This document shows, in pieces, positions 37,401-49,414 of a stretch of DNA of 64,000 bases. This DNA is from Membranipora membranacea. Taxonomy: Eukaryota > Bryozoa > Gymnolaemata > Cheilostomatida > Membraniporidae. Each line of letters starts with the position of its first letter. Within the stretch, counting starts at the first letter, position 1. The stretch spans positions 14,324,001 through 14,388,000 of the forward strand of contig OU612065.1 of the NCBI GenBank assembly GCA_914767715.1, written 5' to 3'. The notes beneath the pieces are model-generated. The model was not told the origin of the DNA. It did no database searches and saw only the letters and a list, made by a program, of their open reading frames with translations. A program made the translations under genes and the position numbers.

Positions 37401-38733
37401 AGCATCAGTAAAATTAATGATTGCAACTTATAAAACAAAGGCTTGAGTGCTTTTCACTCTCATTGCTATCCGGTGATGAGAATCCAACATTTTAGTTACT
37501 ATGACTGCATTGATGAGCTACAAAGACTTCTGATTAACTTTTCTAGATTTACTTCTTCAATTGCCATGGTACCCGTCAGAACATTGATCGCTTCATTTGC
37601 AAAGACCTACATGAAGAAGTAAAACTTGAATTTTGGAATTGGTGTTTGATGAATTTGTTTCCGTAGCTCTGATCTATGACACATGTATAGTTTGGCAGGC
37701 AGGGTTGTTGATGAGCAAAAATGATGTGCAGTAATCAGCGAAAATTTTTGCCATCACCTGACTACAAAGCAAGGCCTAGAATATTCACTGAATAAATAAA
37801 AAGGAGGGGGAAAGGAAAGTTTTGAAGATGACTGAGAAGCACTGTTTTGTTGTTGCTGGGGCTTTCATTTGTTCTGAGTAATGATAATATGTAATAACCT
37901 CAATGTGTCATCAATAAACTAAGGCTGTCCCTGCAATGATAAATTTTGTTAATTTAAAAGAGCAGGAATAAAAATCATTTTGATGATGTTGCGTCTTTCC
38001 TTTTACCTCATCAAAGTAATTCAAAACATTCAAAAACCTGTAAATTTTTTGCCTTCTCTGCTTCCCCAGTTATGTTGACTTACACCGATGTCAGTAACTG
38101 ATACTCATGTTGTGACTATGATACAAGATGCCTCTGACTGTTTCTGCTGCCAGAACAAAAGATTAATGTCAACACGACCTAATTCTGTGTATATGAAGTG
38201 ATGTTTAGTTAGCTACCTTGTTGAAGATCTAACAACGGTAAGTAAAAGATTGTATTAAGGTAAAGTGATGGTCAAATGAAGGTGCCGCCGGCAAAATATA
38301 CTACGCAGATATATTTTCAAACTCAGTTTACCAAAACTGGGGATATTATGTGTTTATTGTCTCTACATATTACAGGTTGCTCCATGCCATTTTTAAATGG
38401 TCTGCAAACTGCTTTTGAAAGTTTGGCTGTAATATAGCAGCAATAAAACTGAAACTAGTAAGTACATTTCACACCACTCGAAACACTTGAAAAGAGCGAA
38501 AATCTTGAGAACCTTTAAATTAGACCTCTTGATCTATAGATGTTTGATAGATATTGATGCATGAATAGTTATTGGCATCAGTGCAATTGTCTTGGATGGT
38601 GTGAGATATTGTAAAACAACAGGAACTAGATGAAAAGACCGAAGATTGGTCTTAGAAGCTACATCTACAATAATTATAACAAAATACAATATGCTGTTAA
38701 AACTTGTGAAGTGATCAGGAAAGCGGTGTCACA
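31441..38733. other. Long region without a recognisable gene
   Basis: About 7.3 kb between the TMEM198-like gene and glucosidase A. Open frames are all under 70 codons, none shows a known motif, and none can be joined by consensus splice sites into a protein I recognise. No tandem array, tRNA or long inverted repeat was seen. It could hold long non-coding RNA, enhancers or heavily decayed transposons. Confidence 0.5.
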
Positions 38734-41700
38734 TTACCAAAGATACGAGATGATTAGAATCAGCGCTAGTATAATTGTGTTATGCGCCGTTACTCGGCTA
38801 CTGGCACTGGTTGTTCTCTTTTGTTGTTGAGGTGTTGTGGGTGGAAGCGGTTCCCATCCATTAGTCTTTATCAGGTTCGTGTACCAAAGTGCTGACTTCT
38901 TAGGAATCCGTGGCCTTGCAGGATCTGAGAAGTTCACTTGATGCAGGCCGAATTTCTCAGAGAATCCCCTCGCCCACTCAAAGTTATCCATCAATGACCA
39001 TGCAAAGTATCCCTTTACTTTGACTTTGTCTTTCTTCATAGCTGAAAGTAGAAATGAATTCTCCTAGTGATAAGAAAGATAATTTGTATTGTTTACATGT
39101 ATGGAAATGAGTAATAATGGTTTTTTTGTTATACATTCTTTCCTAAAATTAATAGAGTTATCTCTCTTGGTTTATCACCGGAAAATGCTACTATTTATTG
39201 CTCTAGCCTTAGTTTATACAGCTACATACAGCCTTACCTTTCAGTATGTTGTTTATGTATCCATTGTAATAATCCACCCTATCTTGATCATCTGTCGTCC
39301 CACTTTTATCGGAAACGCCATTTTCTGTGATGTATACGTCAGGATCATTGTACTGAGCTTTAATAAATGCCAAATTCTTTCTCAGCCCCCAGGGACAAGA
39401 TTTCAACCAAGCTGATCCAGAGCTGAAATAAGAGAAATAGTGTATGTAAGTCGATTTTGACAATGTATGTGAACATTTTTGCATCCCATGCCCATCATTG
39501 CTCTTCTCTGCTGTTATTTGTAACTTGTTTGAGGATAGCTTGACTTTTTATCTATTTTATATGAGATAATTACCTAGGCCAGGTCGGGTCGAATGTGTAG
39601 GTGAGATCCTGGTCGTTGGCATAAGAGATAACTGAGATGTCGCTCACATTGTGGGACACCAAGTGAGTAGTGTAGTGATTCAATCCAAAGAAGTCGTATG
39701 TACCTGTTGAGCAAAGATGTAATCATTGTTACCATAAGTAAAAATGGCAATCATGTCTTTCTGTTCTATTTGTGAGGACTATTGAGGAAATTGAAATGAT
39801 AGTTCCCACGAAAGTTTGGTTTTTCCAGTTTTTGATGAGTATGAATGACCTGTGATAATCAGAAAAGAACTTACTTATTGCAACCACAGCTAAGGAGATA
39901 TCATATCACATTTTTGACCTACTACTGTTACATTTGTACACACTTATGAGTGTTTACCCTTAATTTCTTTCTTCTCCTGATCCGTAAATGTAGGAAGCCT
40001 GGTCTTAGGTAACCCTTGTAGTCTGCTTTTATTAGCAATCTGCTCCTTCATGACCTGTGGGTAATCTCCGTTGACATATATAGGATGAGCGAACCAGCCA
40101 AGCATAAACTGGTAAGCTCTCATCGCTGCCTGTCTGTCTTCATCTGTATCTGTGGCGGGTTCCTCGTGGTCAATGTTGGTGGCAAGGGAGATTTGACCTG
40201 GAACAAAATTAGAGACTTGACACTCTTTTTTACCACAACAGAGGCACATCATAGACTGTGCTGTATCCAAATAGGCAGACCTTTAGACAGAGTTTTTGAC
40301 ACAGACTAGATAAAGAAATGTTTTATGTTAAATGAGAGTTATCTTTCCTGTACAAAAGAAAAGACAAATCACCCACAAATTTAGTAAGCACAATGAATTT
40401 TTTGTGATATTTATTCTATAAGTACCTTTTTGAGAAGCTTTATATGTGTTGTTGTATGTGTGGTAGGCTCTAGCATGAGATTTTATAACATTGTGAACAC
40501 ACTGATAAGGATACACTCCTGGCTTGTCGCTAATTCCGGGAGCTTTCCCCCCTGTTCCATATCCTAAGTTACAGAAGGTCCATGGCTCGTTGAAAGTTAT
40601 CCACAAGGGAACCTATAATAGTTGATCAATCACACATTATGCTATGTTGTTTATCGACTGTGATCACCTAGAGGTGCTGGGGTTTTGAACAATCTATTAA
40701 GAAATTCTCCCTCAATGGGAGTTGACCCACAACTCCTAGGCATTGAACACCTGGCAATGATAGCACGTGATATTACGCTTACTGATTGCTGTATATTTAC
40801 ATCTCAAGAATGTTATGTAGGATGAGACCAACCTACACATGTTGCTTCTTGAACAAATAGTAAGAATATATCATTCATAGCATCCCAATCAGGAGTATCA
40901 AGTCTGTAGTAACACATGATGTGAAGAGAGTAGCGGTAGCCTGGGACAAGCCAACTAAGAGCGCGTACTGGTAGGTAGGTAAAGGGCTTCATAATGATAT
41001 GTCTATGACTTAACCAGCTTGACCATAAATGAATGACACAAACAACTCAAATTTTAAAAATATGGCTAGGGTTTTAATATGGGATGAGACTTTTGCCACA
41101 AGAGAACAAGTGTTTCACAATAATGGTCCTCATTTTATTGAGTTTTGTTTATTACCAATTGAAAACATTTCCTATGTTAAGCTCCATGTTACATTCGCCT
41201 AATCCTTATTTTTCCGACTAACCAAGCAAGATGTTGAGAACAGAGAAGTCTATCGGAAACGAAATGACCTTTCACATGATATTGCTTTGATTTGCATTAC
41301 CATAGATAGCCCTACATCATCACTACATTGAATTAATTATACAGATTAATATTTTTGAGCTATGTGATCTTGTTGAGCGCCATTACAACTGTTGTCCCAA
41401 CAAAAAATTTCCTTGTCGACTACAAAGTAAAAGGCACTTACATCCTTGCCCAAGACAGAGAAGACTTTTTCAGCATAGCTGTTGAAATTCTCAACAACTG
41501 TCTCGTTCAACCATCCACCAACATCCTCTAAGGGCTGGGGCAGGTCCCAGTGAAACAGAGTTACCATTGGTGTTATATTTTGTGCCTTGAGTTCGGCTGT
41601 TATATTCTCATAGTATTCCATGCCTGAAGGGTTGTATGACTCATTGGTACCAGATGGAAATATTCTTGACCAAGATATAGAAAATCTGTAGTGTGTAACC

Positions 41701-42692
41701 TGCATAAAGAAGTGTGCGTGTTACATCAAACTGTGTTCAGTTTAAAAAAATTGCAGTTTATTATTTGTTAGGTCACCGCTACTTTGGTGACTGTGTGAAT
41801 CAAAACAATTCTCTCTGAATTCCAAAATCTAGACTATGGTTTTTGAAAGTGTTAAATTGTCGTTGAACACTATAATATACAGATTGAAAGCCAGATTGGC
41901 TTGCCTTCACCTATAATCATAGGTAGTAATCAACCAAACATACTTCTAGATCAGGTTGATCGAATTTGCCTGCAATATACTGTGCTACCCCTAATGTTAA
42001 AATCGGACAAATTTGATCAAACTGGTTCCAGCCTCACCCCCATATTCTTCATGAGCTGCACATCCTCCTTGTATTTATGGTAGCTGTCACACGCTACATC
42101 TCCTGTATCATTGTTCACTATGTGTCCTCCTTCATGTGTCCATTTATCCCAAATATTCTCTCCCTTACCTTGAAAAGATTGCGCAAACTCCATCCATGTC
42201 TATCATATCAGCATATTTTCAGTAGCATAGATAAGTCATTACTTTCATAGATAAGTATTTAAATTATAAACTGTAAATAAATACTTAATCTGGAGTTGTT
42301 TCCTCTAGCAATGCAGTCCAGACATTGCCTTTCTATTCAATTCATCTCTGAACAGAAGATAGGCTAACATATCTCGACAAGCTTTGTTGATGAGGGGAGG
42401 AGGGCATCACAGTCAACAAAACTTGCCAAGACAGGCAAAGTCAAGCCAAGAAGGACAGTTAAATAATCATTTTCATAAATATCAAACAGGCAGGCATTAA
42501 TGATTATCAAATAACCAGATGTGATGGCATATACGTACTGCTTATATTCCAGGCACCCTCGATTTGGTATGATGCTGTAGCAGATCCCCACGCAAAGTCT
42601 GCCGGAAACTTCTCATATAAAAAAGGATCTGTCTTAGGATCTCCAGAGACAGAGGCATGGGATGCTATAACTAAAACAAGTATTCTCAGCAT
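38734..42692 (-). CDS. Family 1 glycoside hydrolase A (beta-glucosidase/lactase-like)
   Basis: Retaining beta-glycosidase of the GH1 family, relative of animal lactase and cytosolic beta-glucosidase. Eight exons: 42539-42692, 42038-42168, 41442-41699, 40426-40612, 39958-40197, 39574-39703, 39238-39422, 38734-39041; 530 residues. The ATG sits in GCCACCATG. It has a signal peptide (MLRILVLVIASHASVSG), glycone-site YQIEGAW and LFHWDLPQ, acid/base Glu in [15 protein letters not shown], nucleophile Glu in [10 protein letters not shown] and the FAWSLMDNFEW sugar-binding block, so it should be active, unlike Klotho domains. It ends with a short Ser/Thr-rich linker and a hydrophobic tail without a cytosolic stretch, suggesting a GPI anchor or tail insertion. 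It is the most diverged of the four copies in the linker and exon 5. Substrate cannot be named from sequence. Confidence 0.93.
40690..40775 (-). repeat. Possible tRNA-like SINE remnant in glucosidase A intron 3
   Basis: On the minus strand, AATGCCTAGGAGTTGTGGGT is followed by CAACTCCCATTGAGGGAG, resembling the B-box half of a tRNA-derived SINE. A similar but not identical block (GTGCCATAGGAGTCGTGGGT) lies near 53398-53440. Both are degenerate and the A-box half is not clear. Confidence 0.35.
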
Positions 42693-43266
42693 GGTGGCAG
42701 GCTCTTACTCTACTCAACACTGAAGTTCATCGATGTTTTGGCCGGTATTTTATGTCACGTTTCACTATCAAGAAAGCAGTCTTATCAATAATAATGTTCT
42801 AGTTTGAGTCCTATCTGTTTGAAATTGGATGGTGTGTTTAGACGCTGTTTGTATCACCCTAGATACAGATGATAGCAACATCATAACCATGTAGGAACAT
42901 GGAGATAACAATGAGAATAATATAAATGATCTTGTATGTAATACAAGGCATATTTAGTACATTCACTGTGTGTTACAATATCTGTTCTTGTTTTGCTGAC
43001 AGTCACAATAGGCGCCTGGTTACTAAAGAAACAAACAAAATCTGTAGAATTTTATTGCTCCAAATCACTTTGCTGCCTCAATAAACTTCTAAATTAAGAT
43101 AAGATCAAGTATAATTTAACTGATAACAGTTTAACAATGTGTGTTTATAGCTGAATTGAGCAGAATAAAATATAAGGTCTTGTATCATAATATTGTGTAG
43201 TTTCTTGTCACTAACTTCAACTTTGTCTGTTCAAACCATAATGCAATAAATGCAGTCAGTTTGATA
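42693..43266. other. Intergenic spacer, glucosidases A and B
   Basis: 574 bases holding the promoter of A and the 3' end of B. TTTATT at 43051-43056 (AATAAA on the minus strand) is a possible polyadenylation signal for B. Nothing else is recognised. Confidence 0.5.
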
Positions 43267-46200
43267 TCACATTTTGAAGATCGCAGCCAAAATGAGCAGC
43301 AATCCTGATGGTAGAGCTGCTGCAGCTGTGTTGGTTGTGGCTGCTGGTGTTGTGGATGTACTTGGAGTGGTTGGTGGTGGTTGGTTAAAGCCGTTGTCAC
43401 TAATCAGTTGTGTATACCACTTTGCTGAGTCTTTAGGAGTTCTCGGCCTATCTGGGTTGGAATAATCAACATAATGCATGCCGAATCTCTCAGTATAACC
43501 CTCAGCCCATTCAAAGTTATCCAGCAGTGACCAAGCTGTGTATCCTTTCACGTTGCAGCCATCGGTATTAATTGCTGGAAAAAAAAATTGAAAACATCTC
43601 ATTCACATCCCGTTTTGTAGTGGTTTCCCATTCTATTATATTTCAAACAGGAATTTTATGTTTTTATTGACAACCAAGATTAGAGTAACAAAATTATTTA
43701 TTATACTGTTTAATTGTTTGAGAGCCAAAACAGATACAATGCAAGCTGGTAAAACTCTACTCAACAGACCTTTCAAGACGTTATTGATGTACAGGTTGTA
43801 GAACTCAATTCTGTGTTGATCTTGCAGAGTACCATTTTTATCTGACACTCCATTCTCTGTGATGTATAGAGGTGGATTATTGTACTCCTTCTTGATCCAT
43901 TTGAGCATGTTTCTCAAACCCCATGGTACTGAGAAAAGCCAGACTGAGCCAGAGCTAAAGAACACACATGCATATTGATTTAAAATTTTTGTGGTTTGGT
44001 TTTTGTTAACCAATGTATTTGTTAATCAGAATTTATAAATTGATATATCATTATATTCATTAGCCTCCTGCGTCAAGTCAAGGATGGTGTATATACACAG
44101 CGTATATGTATGGAGTGAAGGATGACGTGTACGGTGGAGAGTTTGTGATGTGGGTGATAGTCTTCGGTCACATGGAGGTCCGCTTGTAGACCGGATCTCA
44201 CAAAATAACTTTATGCTTACCCAACCCATGTTGGATCAGTGGTCGATTTCACGTTCTGGTCCCCATCAAATGAGGCAGGAGTGACGCTTTGTGCCTGATC
44301 AGCAATGATTTGAGTTGTGTAGTGATTCAATCCAAAAAAGTCGTGAGTTCCTGCAATTTAAATAAATAAAAATACTGCGTAATATTGATGACTTAATATG
44401 ATAAAGTGTCCTTTTTTCCATGAATTTGAATTAGCAGTACACTGTACCAATATAACAGATTGAAATAAATTGTCTTAGTTTTTCCTAAAAAAGATTCATC
44501 GCTCAGCTATAAACTCTCAGTAGCTCGGTCAAAAACTCAAGTTTCTGTAAGGGCTGTCTGATACATTAATATTTATGTTTATACAGTTTATGTCATCTCT
44601 ACATCTCTGAGAGAGTTGACGGATTGTTAATGATACAAACATAATCAAGAGCTTGGGGATTTTTGGGCGTCAAGCGTCCATAATGATCATGCAAAATGAG
44701 TCAACCAATAAAATATTTCACAGGATCTAATTTTCTGATGTGCTTTGATTTTAGTTGTCATTTATATCAACAAGGTTTGCAAGAGACTGGAGTTAACTCA
44801 CCTTTAATATCAGCTTTCTCTTGATCTGTGAATGCAGGAAGTCTTGACGTCCCAAGACCCTGCTCCTCACTCTTTGATTTCACCATGTCTTTTATCACCT
44901 TGGGGTAGTCACCATCTACATATATTGGATGTGCAAACCACCCGAGCATGAACTGTTGTGCTCTCTCAGCAGCTGCCTTGTCTTCCGCTGAACTGGTTTT
45001 CGGTTCCTTCCAGTCAGAGTTCAAAGTGATTGAAATCACACCTATGGGAAGGGATAAGATAATGTCAATTCCACTAAGCTTTTGTTTGAAACTAGGCAGT
45101 TCTCTTTATCCCAAGCGGGCATTCGATCACATTTGCTTTTTAATACCCACAATGCACCACATCATACTCAGTGCTGCAATGACAATGGCCATGAAAGTTT
45201 GGAAGACTTTGCAGCATCACAAAGTATCAATAAATTGTAAACATACTGGGTGTCACTGTGCAGTACAGGTGCTTTAGGGTTTAGGGAAAACAGAATAGTG
45301 CCATTGGCTTTTGCCTCACCTTGTTGTGGGCCTCTATAGGTGTCGTTGTATGTGTGCCAAGCTTTGGCATGGGATTTGATGATATTGTGAGCACATTGAT
45401 AGGGGTCTACTCCAGGAGCGCTTTTCTTTCCTGGGGCATGGGTGCCATACTGGAATCCAAGAACGCAGACCACCCATGGCTCATTAAATGTGAGCCAAAG
45501 CTTTACCTGCAATACCAAACAAAACTGTTTCAAAGCATGTTTTTATATTTTTGGACAATCTCAATCTATCTTTGCGATTAAACTGGCTAGGTTTCAGGGA
45601 AATCGAGTCACTTTTCATCATCCTGTTTGCAGGAATACTAAGAATGGTTTGCTTGTGGACATACTATAAATTAGAAAACATTGACTATAAATTCCGATTT
45701 AGAAACATTGCCTCTTGTTATCATGCACTTCAAGCCACATAATATAATAAGTTAGTTAGCTAGTAAGTCTAGTTATTTCTTACGTCATCTCCAAGCTCTT
45801 GGAAGACTCTATCAGCATAATCATTGAAGTGTTCTATGATAGAATCATTGAGCCAGCCTCCATCATCTTCCAAACTCTGTGGCAGGTCCCAGTGGTACAG
45901 GGTGGCCATCGGTGTAATGTTGTTTGCTTTCAGTTCTGCTGTGAGATTTTTGTAATACTGCATTCCATCGGCATTGTAGGATTCCTTTCTTCCAGTAGGA
46001 AAAATTCTTGACCATGATATAGAGAAACGGTAATGGCTAACCTGAAAGAAAAGTGGTAAGTTTGTGTTGTGAGCGCTTTTCTCAACTGCTTATTAATATG
46101 CACAAGTGCAGAGAAGTCTCATTTGGATCCGTCATAATAATTATTTGGCTTTATTTGAATTTTCAGTTGTGTTTTTGTTAGCTGTGGTATGAATTAATCT

Positions 46201-48604
46201 ATGAAATAAGTTTTTTTATTTCATAATCAGGCTCAAATCTTTTCCCTTACCTTCCCACCTACACTCTTCACAGGCAGTGATACAACAGTTTCTCCTTGGT
46301 TACAACTTGGGGTGTTAAATCAACACACATGGCAGTGCTCTTAGTCTGAGTCCCCCCCCCCCCCCGGCCTCCTGGCAGTGCTATATTTTACTGCTCAAGC
46401 TGCTTGCAGATGATTTATTATCAAAGACCATTTGACATCACAAGCTCAGAATACAAGGGGCTACTATTTTCCGTACCAATTTTTTACTGATGATGAACAA
46501 TTAACTCCAGACTCACCCCCATATTCTTCATGAGCTGGACATCATCCTTGTATTTATGATAGCTGTCACACGCTACATCTCCTGTATCATTGTTTTTCAC
46601 ATTATTCCCAGCATGGGAAAATGTATCCCAGATATTTTCTCCTTTTCCTGAACAAAACAAGACAATATGCAATATACACTGTGACTGGGATAAGATGATG
46701 GTGTTTTGCGGCTTCATTTCCAAAGCACCCATCATCATACTATGTTTGGTTATGTCAACAGTGTACTCGACAAGATAAGCAGTGATATGCAGTAATCCGA
46801 CATCACCTGATGCACAAAACAAAACAATATTGGTATCATAGTGCTTACAGTATAGACAGTTTTCTGAGCTCTGATTTAGGCCTCAATTCGGAGTTGTCCT
46901 CTCTCCAGTTTGGTACTTTTAACCAACGCCGCATAGGAAAAACGTGCTGAAAAAAGGGTTATCTTGAAAAAAACTAATGTTAGGATAAAAATGATTTTTG
47001 ATTCAGAATCTGCACCCTTGAAAACTGATAGGGACATAGTTTGGGAAATAATTTTGGTATTCGAATAGTCAATTATCAATTTCTGCCAGTTTTGCGGACA
47101 AATTTCATAGAATTTTGAATGAATTTGGTCACTAAAATTAAGATTTATCAACTTATAAGCCCCCGATGATTTGGGAACCCTGTTTTACAGGGTTTTTAAT
47201 GGTGCAGATTGATTCTGAATCGAAAATCATTATTATCCTAACTTAAGCGGTTTTCAAGATAACCCTCCTTCAGCAGGTTTTTCCTATGTAGCGTACCAAA
47301 CGGAGAGAGGACAATTCCAAATTGAGGCCTAAATCAGAGCTCAGAAAACTGTCTATTGTCCAAGAGAGCAACTAAAGAACGGAGAGTATTAAAATTAAAT
47401 TAAAGGAAAAAGATTCGGGGTTTACATAAGTCAATAAAAATTGTTTTGCCATGAGTGGATGTCAAAGACTTTGTATTAAGTCTATAGTGAGTGCTCTACT
47501 CTCATTCTACAGTACAGCGATCAAAAAGACTCAGTTTAGCAATTTAGCAATTAAGAATAAATATATGATGATAATCATTCAATTTTCATGACATAGGTCG
47601 GATAGAGTAGTCTTTGTAGCTGACCTTGGGATTTTGTTCAGTCGCATTTAATAGAGCTGTCATTTAGATGCAAAATAACAAGTCGGAGCAGCATTTATGA
47701 GTAAAGAATTGATACATTGCTAAAAAGTTGTAGGATAACGACAGGCGAACACAGAATACATACTGGAAAATATTGGAATCAAGAAAATATCAAACCATAA
47801 ATATGGACGAGTCAGAAAGAATTTATTGTCGTTCAATTTTATAATTATAGCCTTATCATTTGGCCTACTGACAAGGCTAGATTATTACCGCACTGAGTAG
47901 AAAGAGCAGACAATACTAAAGAGTAGAACAAAATTTGTTTTATGTAAAAATGTAAGTTTCTGTATCTCATCAAACAAAAGAGGAGGGTTTGTTTTCTCCC
48001 TCTTGCATTCTTTGAGCTTTGTATTGAAATATTCTCATTTTGACTGAACCAGCAGACATTCCCAGACAATGGGTTGAGGGAAAAGATATCCAGAATATTA
48101 GCTCTAAATATTGACAACATTTACCACAAGAAAAAGATATATACTGAAAGGTTGATTATGGAGAAATCTGTCTACCCTGTTTAATGTGAACAGGGAGAAT
48201 GGAAGGGGTCTTCCATTCCTTCCATTCTCCCTGATGTGAATGAAATTCCATTAAACCTTCCTTGCAATTCCTGTTATGTGGCGGAATACAAAAATATAAC
48301 ACTTCTACTAAACAATGAATGAAAACCAGCGTTGACAGTTTTATCATGAATTTTGACCCAAGGATCCCAACTAATAGCTTCAAAAGAGGAAGCTATAACT
48401 GTCATCACCAAAATTGTTACAGAACTCACCGCTGACATTCCAGGCACCCTCGATCTGATAGGAAGCTGTAGCTGTTCCCCACATGAAGCCATCAGGGAAC
48501 TTGCCATACAGAAAAGGATCATCTTTCACATGCTGACCTAGGACAGCGCTCAGTGACAGAACAACCAGAAACGCTGACAATATTTGCACCGACATCCTGC
48601 TCAT
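43267..48604 (-). CDS. Family 1 glycoside hydrolase B
   Basis: Second GH1 paralogue, exons 48430-48604, 46517-46647, 45784-46041, 45320-45506, 44802-45041, 44221-44350, 43770-43954, 43267-43574; 537 residues. Start [20 protein letters not shown] is a signal peptide; a second in-frame Met three codons on is also possible. Catalytic marks are [21 protein letters not shown] (acid/base), [19 protein letters not shown] (nucleophile) and WSLLDNFEW. The tail has a Pro/Thr linker ([13 protein letters not shown]), a small-residue patch and a hydrophobic end, fitting a GPI-anchor signal. Exon lengths from 2 to 7 equal those of A. It is very close to C. Intron 1 is enlarged to about 1.8 kb and contains a foldback transposon. 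The exon 7 donor (GTCTGT) is weak but keeps the phase. Confidence 0.94.
46352..46365 (+). repeat. C14 homopolymer in glucosidase B intron 2
   Basis: Fourteen consecutive C in the otherwise AT-rich intron between exons 3 and 2 of gene B. The exact length may be an assembly artefact. Confidence 0.8.
46855..47353. mobile_element. Foldback (MITE-like) transposon in intron 1 of glucosidase B
   Basis: A 499-bp element with long imperfect terminal inverted repeats: left arm about 46855-47014 and right arm about 47202-47353. The outer ends are GACAGTTTTCTGAGCTC and its complement GAGCTCAGAAAACTGTC, each bordered by TA (46853-46854 and 47354-47355), so TA is the probable target duplication, as in Tc1/mariner-type MITEs. 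There is no transposase. One arm of a second copy lies at 62399-62520. Confidence 0.85.
48192..48232. repeat. Perfect 15-bp-arm hairpin in glucosidase B intron 1
   Basis: AGGGAGAATGGAAGG (48192-48206) and CCTTCCATTCTCCCT (48218-48232) are exact reverse complements around an 11-base loop, about 200 bases from exon 1. No known element recognised. Confidence 0.65.
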
Positions 48605-49414
48605 CACTGGGTGCGAGCTCAAATAGATAAAATATTCGCTAACAAGATAGTGACCTAATAAACTGGTAATCCAAACAAGCCAACATTATCTGTCCAGTGT
48701 TGCTATTGGGTGATACAAAGTGGGTGGTCGACGGGTCAGACTTGAGATGATAGCGCTGATACATCCCCATTATAAACATGAAGTGTAACGCCATAGGACA
48801 CTAAATTCTGTCCCACCCTAAAAACATAACAAGCAACGATAAGAAATTCTAACAGCCATGATTCACACTCATTTCCAATGCCTACCGATCGAGTGATTTT
48901 TCAGCATTCATTGGCAAGCAATTAAGACAAATAAATTAATTAATCTGTTTGTCAACTCCAGTGGAATACTCGCCAAAATTTCTTGTCATAGCCAGTGCTA
49001 CCGACTATGTCATCTACTACAGGTTACTCACTACAACCAAGGAGGTGGCTCAAATTGATCCTAGTCGACTTGGGAAGCGATAATTTTAACTGGGTATTAA
49101 TCACAATCGCATCAGAAACTACCTACCTCTAGACATAGAAATTTAGGCCTAAGATAATTGACTGGTCAATTGCCCTTGGATGAAATATTCATAGAACAAA
49201 AAAATAACGAACGTCATGCTTTAGTCGCTTTTAGCTACACAAATAAAATGACATGCTACATGCTCTACAACTGAGCGTAGTATCACAAAGTGTATTTTTC
49301 AGATGAAATTTATAGCTGGATTTAGAAAATTGAATATTCTATTCTATAATAACATGTAATTAAAATACTATATTTTATATTTGTCTATTCAAAAACGTAA
49401 TGAAGACAGATTGT
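48605..49414. other. Intergenic spacer, glucosidases B and C
   Basis: 810 bases with the promoter of B and 3' end of C. It contains the upstream block shared with C (48661-48762). No coding exon. Confidence 0.55.
48661..48762 (-). promoter_or_regulatory. Upstream block of B conserved upstream of C
   Basis: Starting 57 bases before the B start codon, the sequence AAACAAGCCAACATTATCTG, then GGGTGATACAAAG and later GATAGCGCTGATAC, is matched in order upstream of C at 53682-53804. It is probably the proximal promoter inherited when B and C duplicated. The transcription start and the factors are not known. Confidence 0.5.

Noticed and set aside
46876-47151. 91-codon minus-strand frame
   Set aside because: It lies wholly inside the foldback element, across its left arm and spacer, and has no transposase motif.
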